From Blautia hansenii (lineage in GTDB: Bacteria > Bacillota > Clostridia > Lachnospirales > Lachnospiraceae), in assembly GCF_013304445.1 (NCBI RefSeq), contig NZ_JAAITA010000004.1:154034-218033 (forward strand): a stretch of 64,000 bases of DNA. Reading direction: 5' to 3'. A model generated the notes under the pieces. The model was not told where the DNA came from, made no database searches, and saw only the letters and a list, made by a program, of their open reading frames with translations. Below are positions 47,182 to 55,634 of the stretch, piece by piece. The position numbers and the translations under genes were made by a program. Each line of letters opens with the position of its first letter. Within the stretch, counting starts at the first letter, position 1.

Positions 47182-47519
47182 GTATTTGTTCCTCCATTTT
47201 CTGTTAATATTGTTCCTAATTGAGACACAAAAAACTGACGGGGTCTTCTGCGTCCAGCCGCAAAATAATTTTACGCAGCCTTTCCGGTATTTGGCGGATA
47301 CCGGTATTAAGCAATATTCCGGGTCATCGAAACCGCGCACCGCGCGCTCCGACAACAGGAACCATCCTCGGTAAACAGTTCCCTCAGGGTCTAAATCTGC
47401 CCTGGATTCTAATATCACTATATTTAATCAGTACGAACAACGCGTCCTTGCGTTTCATACTGCAGCCGCACTAAAATTCACACAAATCAATGTCACAACT
47501 CTGCTATAAATTTCAGATA
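47182..47519 (-). promoter_or_regulatory. Long structured rpmJ-rpsM intergenic leader
   Basis: A 338-bp stretch with no credible gene inside an operon where spacing is normally short. On the minus strand I see several stems: CCGGTAT/ATACCGG, CTGCGT/ACGCAG near the rpsM start, and a GC-rich GCGCGCGGTGCGCGG segment. This is the expected location for autoregulation of the alpha operon by S4 in other bacteria, and a separate clostridial S4 leader is, as I recall, described. I cannot fold the sequence here. Confidence 0.45.
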
Positions 47520-47633
47520 TTAGCCCTGACGCTGTTTGTGTTTTGGGTTTTCACAGATAATTCTGATACTTCCCTTTCTTTTGATAACCTTGCACTTTTC
47601 ACAAATTGGTTTTACAGATGATCTAACTTTCAC
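47520..47633 (-). CDS. rpmJ: 50S ribosomal protein L36
   Basis: A 37-residue L36, below the size of most gene-finding cut-offs. The sequence after the start is [20 protein letters not shown] and ends [11 protein letters not shown], with the complete C-x2-C...C-x4-H zinc set. The start is GTG at 47633, preceded by AAGGAGG 6-7 bases upstream. It has its own promoter and no infA gene precedes it. Confidence 0.95.
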   Translation of the reverse strand: MKVRSSVKPICEKCKVIKRKGSIRIICENPKHKQRQG

Positions 47634-47671
47634 TGTTCTTCCTCCTTTCTGAGCATAAAAGTACGCTTTAT

Positions 47672-47700
47672 ATAATATCACCTCTCTGGAAAGAATGCAA
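47672..47700 (-). promoter_or_regulatory. Probable promoter of rpmJ operon
   Basis: On the minus strand TTGCAT (47695-47700), 17 bases, TATTAT (47672-47677), followed by the rpmJ start about 40 bases downstream. It fits a separate transcription start now that the operon is cut off from infA. Confidence 0.6.
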
Positions 47701-47766
47701 GAGCTTTTTTTACAAAATTTGTAATCTCCTGCACTCTTTTTTCTCACTGCCTGATTTCTTGGTCTT

Positions 47767-50433
47767 CTAAACCTCTTTTTCTTCTATTTCCTTTCTGCCC
47801 AGCCGGACATCCTCCATAAATTCCGCCAAATCTTCCGGCAGATGTTCAAACAGATACGTTCCGCTTTTTTTCTGTTTTTCTATATAATACTCCCGGATTT
47901 CCTGCTTCATCATCCGGATTTCTTCCTGCAGGTTTCTGGCAGACATTCTGGCCGCTCCCTGTCCCAGGATAATCACCTGTTCCAGGGCATCAGACGTAGC
48001 CACAGTCACATGATGTTTTTTTCCGATTTCATGTACCGTCTTTTCAATATACTGGTCTGCGGTTTCTGCTTCCTTTGTGTAAACCACATGGATATTGTGA
48101 TATTTCTCCACAGCCCCCTGGCCGCCTTCCACCCGGTAAGCGTCAAAAACCAGAATCAATGTACATTTTTTATATCCCTGGTAATTACAGAGAATATCCA
48201 TCAGCTTATTCCTGGCGCCTTCCATACTGGTTTTTGCAAGTTCATTTAAATCTTCCCATGCAAAAATAATGTTGTAGCCGTCCACCAACAGATACTCTTT
48301 TTCTTTCTCTTTCTTCTTTCCTCCGCTTTTTCCGGAAGAAGAATCAAAAGAAACACTGCGCACAGTTTTCTGAAATGCATTTCTCTCCCGCTTTACGGGT
48401 CCATAAGTCCTGGCGAAAATTTCTTCCAATTCTTTTTCATCCAGGCGAATCTGAGAAAAACTGCGTGGCACAGCTCTGGCTGTTTCTATTTGAATGTCTT
48501 CTTTCCTTTTAGCGGATTCCACATGGGCATATTCGTCTACTTCATCCCAGCTGACCGTAAAACCGGCACCATGAGAACAGAATACAGAGCCCGTAGGATT
48601 TTCCACATCCGCTTCGGAATTATAGCCAATCGTTTCCAACACCTCATCCTGGTTGTGGCAGGGTTCATATCCTTTCAAAGTACAGAACAGCCTTCCCCTG
48701 CCGCCTGTATAGGAAGTCACCTCTCTTTGATAGCCGCTCATGGTCACTGCCGGAGCCATTCCCGTAAGCACGGCCATCTCTTCCTCCAATTCCGGTCCGG
48801 CAAAAGTTCCGCTCATCTTCTGAATATCCGTCATGGCTCTTCCCACCAGTTCCTGAGGCACTTCCAGACGGTATTCGTACACAGGTTCCAGAAGGATACT
48901 CTTTGCCTTCTTTAACCCCTGCCGCACAGCCCGGTAAGTGGCCTCTCTAAAATCTCCACCTTCCGTATGTTTGATGTGTGCTCTCCCCGCGGTCAGCGTA
49001 ATCTTCATATCTGTAATGTCCGCTCCTGTAAGAACGCCCTTGTGATTTTTCTCAGCCAGGTGGGTAAGCACCAGTCTCTGCCAGTTTTTATCCAGCACAT
49101 CCTCGCTGCAGGAGGAGGCAAACTGCAGTCCCTTTCCTCTCTCCAGAGGTTCCAGAAGAAGATGTACCTCCGCATAGTGGCGCAGAGGTTCAAAGTGGCC
49201 GATTCCCTCCACAGACTCTGTAATGGTTTCCTTATATACAATACTTCCGGAGCCAAATTCCACCGAAACACCGAATCGTTCCTGTATTAAATTCTTTAGA
49301 ATTTCAATCTGCACCTCTCCCATGACCTGCGCATGGATTTCTCCCAGACTTTCCTTCCATACAATATGAAGCTGCGGTTCTTCCTCTTCCAACTGTCGAA
49401 GCTGGAGAAGCATTCTATGTACATCACAGCCCTTCGGCAGCCGGATTTCATAAGTAAGCACCGGAGCCAGCAGCGGACTTATGGATTCTTTTTCCATCCC
49501 CAGTCCTTCTCCTGCAAAGGTTTTGGTAAGTCCTGTCACTGCACAGATGGTTCCTGACGGCGCCTCGCTCACTGTGCGAAATCCTGCCCCTGCATAGATT
49601 CTTATCTGGTCTGCTTTTTCTTCCCATTCTTTCCCCTGCAGCACCTGCTTCACTTTCAGGCTGCCGCCTGTAACCTTCATGTGAGTCAGACGGTTTCCCT
49701 TATCATCTCTGGATATCTTGAAAATTCTGGCGCCGAACTCTTCTCCATACTCCGGCTCTTTTATATAGGTTTCCAGTCCCTCCAGCAGTTCTTTCACCCC
49801 AAAGGATTTCAGCGCAGAACCAAAGTAACACGGAAATATTTTTCGTTGGGCAATGAGGTTTTGTATCTCAGAAACAGAAATCTCCCCTTCCTCTAAATAC
49901 GTTTCCAGCAAATGTTCATCACACATGGCAACTTCTTCTAAAATATCCTCTTTTTTTCTGTCCTGTCCAAAATCAATACATCTTTCATCCAGCTTTCTCT
50001 GCAGTTCCAGAAGCAGCACTCTTCGGTCCGTGCCTTCCTGGTCCATTTTATTAATGAAAAGAAACACGGGAATCCTATACTGTTTCAGCAGCCGCCAAAG
50101 GGTCTGCACATGCCCCTGGACACCGTCTGCGCCGCTGATAAGCAGCACTGCGTAATCGAGCACCTGCAAGGTTCTCTCCATTTCTGCTGAAAAATCCACA
50201 TGCCCCGGCGTATCCAGAAGGGTGAAGGACTTTTCTCCCAACCGAAAGCCCGCCTGTTTGGAAAAGATGGTAATGCCTCTTGCCCGTTCCATGGAATCTG
50301 TGTCCAGAAAGGTGTCCTGGTGATCCACCCTTCCCATTTTCCGAATACTGCCTGTATGATAAAGAATGCTCTCGGCCAGTGTAGTCTTTCCTGCATCTAC
50401 ATGGGCCAGAAGAGCCATACTGATATTCTCCAT
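47767..50433 (-). CDS. TetM/EF-G-like translational GTPase fused to Rae1/YacP NYN nuclease domain
   Basis: An 888-residue protein in two parts. Residues 1 to about 690 follow the ribosomal-protection GTPase plan (TetM/TetO): G1 AHVDAGKTT near residue 10, G3 DTPGHVDF, G4 NKMD, G5-like FGSALKS, then EF-G domains II-V ending with [32 protein letters not shown] linker leads to a NYN domain, about residues 714-855, that matches B. subtilis Rae1 (YacP), the ribosomal A-site mRNA endonuclease: VDGYNII (D718), VFDAYRV (D764), [10 protein letters not shown] (D793), ATSDALEQ (D815), [12 protein letters not shown]. The four acidic residues are kept. I infer a factor that binds the A site and cuts mRNA there. 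Annotation as tetracycline resistance would not be safe. Start is ATG 50433; longer frame to 50499 would cross the hairpin. Confidence 0.9.
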   Translation of the reverse strand: MENISMALLAHVDAGKTTLAESILYHTGSIRKMGRVDHQDTFLDTDSMERARGITIFSKQAGFRLGEKSFTLLDTPGHVDFSAEMERTLQVLDYAVLLISGADGVQGHVQTLWRLLKQYRIPVFLFINKMDQEGTDRRVLLLELQRKLDERCIDFGQDRKKEDILEEVAMCDEHLLETYLEEGEISVSEIQNLIAQRKIFPCYFGSALKSFGVKELLEGLETYIKEPEYGEEFGARIFKISRDDKGNRLTHMKVTGGSLKVKQVLQGKEWEEKADQIRIYAGAGFRTVSEAPSGTICAVTGLTKTFAGEGLGMEKESISPLLAPVLTYEIRLPKGCDVHRMLLQLRQLEEEEPQLHIVWKESLGEIHAQVMGEVQIEILKNLIQERFGVSVEFGSGSIVYKETITESVEGIGHFEPLRHYAEVHLLLEPLERGKGLQFASSCSEDVLDKNWQRLVLTHLAEKNHKGVLTGADITDMKITLTAGRAHIKHTEGGDFREATYRAVRQGLKKAKSILLEPVYEYRLEVPQELVGRAMTDIQKMSGTFAGPELEEEMAVLTGMAPAVTMSGYQREVTSYTGGRGRLFCTLKGYEPCHNQDEVLETIGYNSEADVENPTGSVFCSHGAGFTVSWDEVDEYAHVESAKRKEDIQIETARAVPRSFSQIRLDEKELEEIFARTYGPVKRERNAFQKTVRSVSFDSSSGKSGGKKKEKEKEYLLVDGYNIIFAWEDLNELAKTSMEGARNKLMDILCNYQGYKKCTLILVFDAYRVEGGQGAVEKYHNIHVVYTKEAETADQYIEKTVHEIGKKHHVTVATSDALEQVIILGQGAARMSARNLQEEIRMMKQEIREYYIEKQKKSGTYLFEHLPEDLAEFMEDVRLGRKEIEEKEV

Positions 50434-50436
50434 TGA

Positions 50437-50493
50437 AAATACCCCTTTCTGTTCTATGGTATTTTTCTTATCATAGCACAAAAAGGGGTATTT
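50437..50493 (-). promoter_or_regulatory. 12-bp hairpin sequestering the Shine-Dalgarno of the GTPase-Rae1 gene
   Basis: AAATACCCCTTT (50437-50448 on plus) is perfectly complementary to AAAGGGGTATTT (50482-50493). On the mRNA, the downstream arm contains the AAAGGGG ribosome binding site of the gene starting at 50433, so the upstream arm would mask it. The 33-nt loop holds a tiny ATG frame of six codons ending in TAG (50454-50474, MIRKIP) that has no clear ribosome binding site. It fits translational control, perhaps by ribosome stalling, but this is inference. Confidence 0.65.
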
Positions 50494-51173
50494 CAGCAAA
50501 CCTTATTCCCATTTGCCACCAGCTTAAACCTGCAGCCCAGCACCTCAGAAGCCCGCTTGCACATCATGGTTCTTTTTAGGAAAATCTCAAAATAATCCAT
50601 GACCGTACACATTTCATCATCCAGTTCCAGACTCATTTCGATGACTTTTTTCTCCTTTTTCACCTCTAAAGAAGAAGACAGCACCGCATAATTCACCCGG
50701 TCATGAATGTCAAAATTGGCAGCTGTGGGATTCTGCACCCGGTTTCTTCTTACATCCGTCTTATCTGCCAGAATCAGGGCTGCAGACACCACATCCACCG
50801 CTGTTCCCGTTTCCTCGTCATGGTTGCCGATAGCCGTCATCACTGTAACCGCCTCCTCAAGGGGCATTTTCCGCTCTTTTAAAATCTGATAAGCCAGAAG
50901 CGCTCCGCTTTGTGCATGGTCATGGCGATGAATACCGTTGCCGATATCATGCATATACCCGGCAATTTTACTCAGCCTGATTTCCCGGTCTCCATATCCC
51001 AGCTCCTTTAAAATTCTTCCCGCTGTTTCCGCTACCTTTGCCGCATGCTTTCTGGAATGTTCAGTAAATCCCAACTCCTTTAACACCTGATTGCCATGTG
51101 CCAAAAGCATGTTAACCTCTTCATCTTTCTTCATATCCATATACGTAATCTGCTTGTATTTTTCTTCTGCCAT
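50493..51173 (-). CDS. HD-domain phosphohydrolase-like protein
   Basis: A 226-residue soluble protein of the HD superfamily. The metal-binding residues are visible: FTEHSRKHA (His), GYMHDIGNGIHRHDHAQSG (HD plus His) and AIGNHDEETG, followed by LILADKTDVRRNR (Asp). Such proteins hydrolyse phosphomonoesters or nucleotides; the particular substrate is unknown. I chose the ATG at 51173, which has AGGAG 6 bases upstream. It precedes the GTPase-Rae1 gene on the same strand with a 59-base gap holding the hairpin, so cotranscription is likely. Confidence 0.85.
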   Translation of the reverse strand: MAEEKYKQITYMDMKKDEEVNMLLAHGNQVLKELGFTEHSRKHAAKVAETAGRILKELGYGDREIRLSKIAGYMHDIGNGIHRHDHAQSGALLAYQILKERKMPLEEAVTVMTAIGNHDEETGTAVDVVSAALILADKTDVRRNRVQNPTAANFDIHDRVNYAVLSSSLEVKKEKKVIEMSLELDDEMCTVMDYFEIFLKRTMMCKRASEVLGCRFKLVANGNKVC

Positions 51174-51201
51174 TGTTTTCTCCTGTTCTGTCTTTCTCAT
51201 C

Positions 51202-51247
51202 AAAAAAGAGTATAAATTCCATACATCTGGAAATCATACTCTTTTTT
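51202..51247 (-). terminator. Terminator after the MATE gene
   Basis: AAAAAAGAGTAT (51202-51213) pairs with ATACTCTTTTTT (51236-51247), with a nested TTCC/GGAA stem. On the minus strand it ends in a run of T. It lies just after the MATE stop codon and ahead of the HD gene. Confidence 0.85.
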
Positions 51248-51258
51248 TATGTGATTTG

Positions 51259-52614
51259 TTATCCTTTTTCCGTAAAAAGTGTGTGAAATAGATACTTTTT
51301 CTTCATTCGGTAATACACAAAGCCCACCAGATCAGCCAGGGCCCATCCAATGGGCACCGACCACCAGATTCCCAGAACCCCGATGCTCTCCACCGAAGAT
51401 AAAAGATACGCCAGGACCACGCGGGTTCCCAGAGAAATCACCGTCAGTACCACGGACATTCCCGGCAGCTTCACAGCCCGGTAAAAGCCATACAACAGAA
51501 ACAGACAGCCAATGCCGCAGTAAAACGCCCCTTCGATGCGTAAATACTCCACGCCTGCCGCCAGAATTTCCGACTCCTGCGGCTGGACAAAAATCAACAG
51601 CAGCGGTCTGGCAAAGAAAAATACACCGCAGGAAATCAGCACACAAAAGACAAAAGCCATTCCTACTGCTTTTCGGATACCTTCCCGGATTCGCTCCTCC
51701 TTCTTTGCCCCGAAATTCTGTGCCACAAAGGTAGAAAAAGCATTGCCGAAATCCTGTACCGGCATGTATGCAAAGGAATCAATCTTTACGGCCGCTGCAA
51801 AGGCCGCCATAATTACCGTTCCAAAGCTGTTTACCAATCCCTGCACCATTAAAATTCCCAAGTTCATCACAGACTGCTGCACTGAAGTCAAAAAGGAAAA
51901 CTGTGCCAGTTCCTTCAGCACCTGCCGTCTGGGACACAGATACTTCCGCTGAATCCGAAAGTGTGTCTGGGTTTTCCAGGTATACAAGGCAATCCCCACC
52001 CCGGAAACGTATTGGGACATAACTGTTGCCGCGGCTGCCCCTTTCACACCCCAGGAAAATCCAAGAACAAACCACAAATCCAGTACAATGTTCAATACCG
52101 CACAGGCTGCCAGAAATACCAGAGGTACTACAGAGTTCCCCACAGCCCGCAGCAGGGCGGCATAGAAATTGTAAAGAAACACTGCCGGAATTCCCCAGAA
52201 TATAACCCAGAGGTATCCCCGCATCATGCCGTAAATTTCTTCCGGTACCTGCAGAAGGCCTAAAATAGGGTCAATCAGCAGAAAAACCAGAAAATTCAGC
52301 GCCGCCGTTACTGTAAAAATCAGAAGAAAAGCCGCCGTTATGCTCTCCTGCAGCTTTTCCATCTCCCCTTCTCCGAACCGTATGGAAAACACCGCGCCGC
52401 TTCCCATACAAAGTCCCAGAAAAACAGAAGTTAAAAATGTCATAAGTGTATAAGAAGACCCCACCGCAGCCAGCGCGCCGGAGCCTAAAAACCTGCCCAC
52501 AATCAAGGTATCCGCAATATTGTAAAGCTGCTGCAGCAAATTTCCCACTATCATAGGAAGAGAAAACAACAGCAGTGTCTTACCTACAGGGCCTTGTGTA
52601 AGATTTTTCTGCAT
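51259..52614 (-). CDS. MATE family efflux transporter
   Basis: A 451-residue MATE-type cation-coupled multidrug or metabolite exporter with about 12 transmembrane helices. The N-terminal signature is GKTLLLFSLPMIVGNLLQQLYNIADTLIVGRFLG (pieces: LPMIVGNLLQQLYN, ADTLIVGRFLG), then AAVGSSYTLMTF. The second half begins around FSFLTSVQQSVMNLG and ends with basic residues. Substrate is unknown. Its promoter is visible upstream and a terminator follows, so it forms one transcript. Confidence 0.93.
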   Translation of the reverse strand: MQKNLTQGPVGKTLLLFSLPMIVGNLLQQLYNIADTLIVGRFLGSGALAAVGSSYTLMTFLTSVFLGLCMGSGAVFSIRFGEGEMEKLQESITAAFLLIFTVTAALNFLVFLLIDPILGLLQVPEEIYGMMRGYLWVIFWGIPAVFLYNFYAALLRAVGNSVVPLVFLAACAVLNIVLDLWFVLGFSWGVKGAAAATVMSQYVSGVGIALYTWKTQTHFRIQRKYLCPRRQVLKELAQFSFLTSVQQSVMNLGILMVQGLVNSFGTVIMAAFAAAVKIDSFAYMPVQDFGNAFSTFVAQNFGAKKEERIREGIRKAVGMAFVFCVLISCGVFFFARPLLLIFVQPQESEILAAGVEYLRIEGAFYCGIGCLFLLYGFYRAVKLPGMSVVLTVISLGTRVVLAYLLSSVESIGVLGIWWSVPIGWALADLVGFVYYRMKKKYLFHTLFTEKG

Positions 52615-52648
52615 GTGAAAATGCCCCCTCGTTTTATTCTATTTGTTG

Positions 52649-52677
52649 ATTATAGCGAAAATCCTGCAAAAAGACAA
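52649..52677 (-). promoter_or_regulatory. Sigma-A promoter of the MATE gene
   Basis: On the minus strand TTGTCT (52672-52677), 17 bases, TATAAT (52649-52654), followed after about 35 bases by the MATE start. Confidence 0.7.
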
Positions 52678-52779
52678 CGGTTCTCTGCACTTAATATAAC
52701 GCATTCTCCATGCAAAAGCATTTAAAAAACTTAAAATTTTCAAAGTTCTGCTTTTTGGTGTGGTGCTGCTTATCAGCCT

Positions 52780-54015
52780 CTATTCCCGGACTTCTTTTCT
52801 TCGATAAATCCTGTATACCACAGGCAGAAGTCCTGCACACAGCACACTGTAAAGTACCAGCAGCACAGGCAGGGCTCCTATTATTTTCCCGCCCAGAGAA
52901 TACAGACTAAAATGGGAAATCACCAGTTCCACCTGCAGCAGCTGGTCTGGCAGAAGTCCCAGAATTTTATCTACAAAAGGAATCTGGGTTTCTGCCAGAA
53001 AAGAGGGCGCCAATATCAGCGCAAAGGGAACGATGACGGCTGCCGTGCCTGAATGACTCCATGACGAAATCAGCATGGTTAAAAGTGTGAAAAACAGACA
53101 GCCAATATATCCCCCAAGCAATATGTAAGCGTATTCCTGCCCTATAGTCATAGCATAAAAACTTTTCCATTTTCCAAACTGGGTCTGTATTACACATTGA
53201 CTTCCCTGCAGTCCCAGACACCCCAATACAACCGCGCTGTAAAGAAGCATGATTCCCCAATAAACAAGTGTGGCAGTAAGCACTCCTGCCTTAATTTTCG
53301 CCAAAACCGCTTTTTTCCTCCCATGGTAAGAGGCAAAATAAACAGAAGCTGCACGATATCTCTTTTCGCAGGAAAAGATACCGGATACCAGGAAACCTAC
53401 CGTAAGAACCACCAGCATACAAATCGTTGGAGACCAGGTAAACCATGCATCAAATCCATCCGAACTTTCGTAATACCACGGTGTCTCCAAACTCTTGTAT
53501 TGGTTTACAAGAAACTCTTTTTCCGTTTTCGTAAACTGGTCTGCCCCTCCTCCTTCTTCTGCAAGCCAGGCTTTCAGATTTTCTGTCCTTTTCTTATAAA
53601 ATTGCCCTGCCTCTTCTTCCGTCAACGTGTCTGCCCGGAAATAATCATATTCCTGAAATCCTGTAAATGCTTTATTTAACAACTCACGAATATCTGAAAA
53701 TCCCTGTTTCCGACTAAAAGCCTGATCGTTCTCTTTTGTATTTTCGGACTTTGCCTGTGGGCTCTGGTTCACTTTATTATTTTCACGGATAACTTGTTGA
53801 AGCCGTTCTGTTGTCAGTGTTCCCTTCCACTTTTCCTTCTCTTTTTCCAGATGACGCGCTGCGGCAATTCCCTTTGTTCCTTCCCCTTCCGGATTTACAT
53901 AAGACACTTCTCCCATTGCAAAATATATGATAAGGCACAATGCAAATCCCAGAAAAACAAGCGCTGCCTTACTGCTGCTTTTGGAAAAGATTTTCTTCAT
54001 TTCATAAAATACCAT
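52780..54015 (-). CDS. ABC transporter permease (ABC-2 type)
   Basis: A 411-residue permease. After a short basic start (MVFYEMKKIFSKSSSK) comes one hydrophobic segment (about 17-35), then a large, charged, probably extracellular region of about 160 residues, then six or so C-terminal helices ending with RIYRRKEVRE. This fits ABC-2 type exporters with one long loop. I chose ATG 54015, which lies inside the end of the ATPase gene (14-bp overlap), implying coupling. Third component of the ECF sigma operon. Substrate is unknown. Confidence 0.85.
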   Translation of the reverse strand: MVFYEMKKIFSKSSSKAALVFLGFALCLIIYFAMGEVSYVNPEGEGTKGIAAARHLEKEKEKWKGTLTTERLQQVIRENNKVNQSPQAKSENTKENDQAFSRKQGFSDIRELLNKAFTGFQEYDYFRADTLTEEEAGQFYKKRTENLKAWLAEEGGGADQFTKTEKEFLVNQYKSLETPWYYESSDGFDAWFTWSPTICMLVVLTVGFLVSGIFSCEKRYRAASVYFASYHGRKKAVLAKIKAGVLTATLVYWGIMLLYSAVVLGCLGLQGSQCVIQTQFGKWKSFYAMTIGQEYAYILLGGYIGCLFFTLLTMLISSWSHSGTAAVIVPFALILAPSFLAETQIPFVDKILGLLPDQLLQVELVISHFSLYSLGGKIIGALPVLLVLYSVLCAGLLPVVYRIYRRKEVRE

Positions 54016-54889
54016 GATTGTCACCCGCCTCTTCGCCAAAATAATATAAGAACGCATCTTCCAGGGACGGAACTGCCTCTTTTGCATACTCTGCCGGCTT
54101 TTCGCCTGCAATTACCCGCACCTGTACTCCCTGTGTATCTGCTTTCATATTGGAAATTTTATATTGTCGCGCCAGCAAAGGAACCGCTCTCTTCTCTACC
54201 AAACATTCCCAGACCTTCTGCTTCATAGATTCTGTTATCTGTTTTGGTGTTCCCTGGCGAACAATTTCTCCCTCATTCATCAGCCAGATGTCATTGGCTA
54301 TATACTCCACATCAGACACAATATGGGTGGAGAGAAGCACCAGTCTGTCTTCTGAAAATTCACTGATGAGGTTGCGAAAACGGATACGTTCATTGGGGTC
54401 CAGACCTGCTGTGGGCTCGTCCAGAATCAGGATTTTAGGGTGGTTCATCATAGCCTGGGCAATTCCTGCCCTTCGCTTCATGCCGCCGGAAAGTTTTTTC
54501 ATTTTTCTGCCTGCATATTTTTCAAGCCCCACGGCAGCAAGCAATTCCTTTGTCCGTTTCTTTGCCACAGCCGGGGGAAGCCCTTTGATTGACGCAATGT
54601 ACAGCAGATAATCCCGCACGGTGAATTCCGGGTAAAAGCCAAAATCCTGGGGCAGATATCCCAAAAGTTTCCTGTATTCTCCTTCCATTTTAAAGATATC
54701 TCTTCCGTCACACAAAATGTTTCCTTCCGTAGGGGTGAGCAGGGTACACAACATACGCATAAATGTGGTTTTCCCCGCACCATTTTTCCCCAACAGCCCA
54801 TAAACGCCTCTTGTCATAGACAAATTCAGCTGTTTTACCGCAGTAAAATCCCCAAATTTTTTTGTCAAATTATTCATTTCCAATTCCAT
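54002..54889 (-). CDS. ABC transporter ATP-binding protein
   Basis: A 295-residue ATPase of an ABC-2 type exporter. Walker A is GLLGKNGAGKTTFMRML, the signature is LSGGMKRRAGIAQAMM, Walker B is ILILDEPTAGLD, and the switch is VLLSTHIVSDVEYI. The Q-loop (LLGYLPQDFGFYPEFTV) is typical of drug/antibiotic-type exporters. The 60-residue C-terminal extension is not part of the ATPase core. It overlaps the membrane protein upstream by 20 bp and the permease downstream by 14 bp. Confidence 0.93.
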   Translation of the reverse strand: MELEMNNLTKKFGDFTAVKQLNLSMTRGVYGLLGKNGAGKTTFMRMLCTLLTPTEGNILCDGRDIFKMEGEYRKLLGYLPQDFGFYPEFTVRDYLLYIASIKGLPPAVAKKRTKELLAAVGLEKYAGRKMKKLSGGMKRRAGIAQAMMNHPKILILDEPTAGLDPNERIRFRNLISEFSEDRLVLLSTHIVSDVEYIANDIWLMNEGEIVRQGTPKQITESMKQKVWECLVEKRAVPLLARQYKISNMKADTQGVQVRVIAGEKPAEYAKEAVPSLEDAFLYYFGEEAGDNHGIL

Positions 54890-55634
54890 TCCAGTTTTCC
54901 TCCCAAATCTTCCGGCTTCCCGCCAGCAAATGTTTTACAAGCAAGCAAAGAGCAATCACTGCCATGCCAAACAGCCCACACCAGATTGGCATGGTAATGG
55001 CCTGATAAAGTCTCTCGTTTATCACTATGCTCCACCATAAAATACTCCACGCAATACAGCCGCCTATGGCTGCAAGTTCATTCCACCCATGTCTGCCGGA
55101 TAAAATTCCAAAGCAAATACACGCTGCCACCACCATGGGAAATAAAAATTGTGTCAGCAGTTCTGCCATGGCTATCTGCAGACTAAAGGACGACACCAGA
55201 CAAAAAACAGTGAGTAAAAACACGTCTGTCATCCCAAACAGCAGCAATCTTGCCGCATAAATCTGGCGAAGGGAATAATAAGCGGCCGCCTCAATTTCCA
55301 TGGAATTACAGTTTCTATTCTTCCACAACTCAGGAATCAGCAAAATCACAAACAAAGCCCCCGCCACTCCCATACTTCGCTGTACGTAGAACGGCTCTCT
55401 TGTACAGGAAAGAAAACTCCACAGACTTATCAGAAGCAGGGCCTGTAACATCCACCATCGTTTTCGGATATATCCAAGCTGGGTATATAGAAATTCTGTT
55501 CCCGATAAAATCCGCTTCTGTTCTTCTGCATAAAAAACCTTTTTGCTCTGCTCTATGGTTCTTTTCCTACAGATTTCCCGGGCTTGTATGCTCCTGCTTT
55601 CTTTATAAAGGCGCAGTTCTTCTTCCAGTTTCAT
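54870..55634 (-). CDS. Membrane protein of ECF sigma operon, possible sigma-factor regulator
   Basis: A 254-residue protein that I do not recognise. The first 60 residues are hydrophilic and helical (MKLEEELRLYKESRSIQAREICRKR). About six transmembrane segments follow, ending in a basic tail (KIWEENWNGIGNE). Its start overlaps the end of the ECF sigma gene by four bases (ATGA), the usual position of an anti-sigma factor. The cytosolic N-terminal helix could bind sigma, but there is no zinc motif of the HC2 type. It might instead be a permease component. Confidence 0.65.
   Translation of the reverse strand: MKLEEELRLYKESRSIQAREICRKRTIEQSKKVFYAEEQKRILSGTEFLYTQLGYIRKRWWMLQALLLISLWSFLSCTREPFYVQRSMGVAGALFVILLIPELWKNRNCNSMEIEAAAYYSLRQIYAARLLLFGMTDVFLLTVFCLVSSFSLQIAMAELLTQFLFPMVVAACICFGILSGRHGWNELAAIGGCIAWSILWWSIVINERLYQAITMPIWCGLFGMAVIALCLLVKHLLAGSRKIWEENWNGIGNE

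Noticed and set aside
47182..47418. N-terminal extension of S13 to 47418
   Set aside because: The added residues have no S13 homology and GGAGG precedes ATG 47181.
47700..47730. Palindrome TTACAAATTTTGTAA as a terminator of the GTPase-Rae1 gene
   Set aside because: AT-only stem with no T run on the minus strand; too weak to call.
47767..50433. Plain tetracycline resistance gene of the tet(M) group
   Set aside because: The GTPase region is TetM-like but the fused C-terminal nuclease domain and chromosomal setting beside ribosomal genes do not fit a mobile resistance gene.
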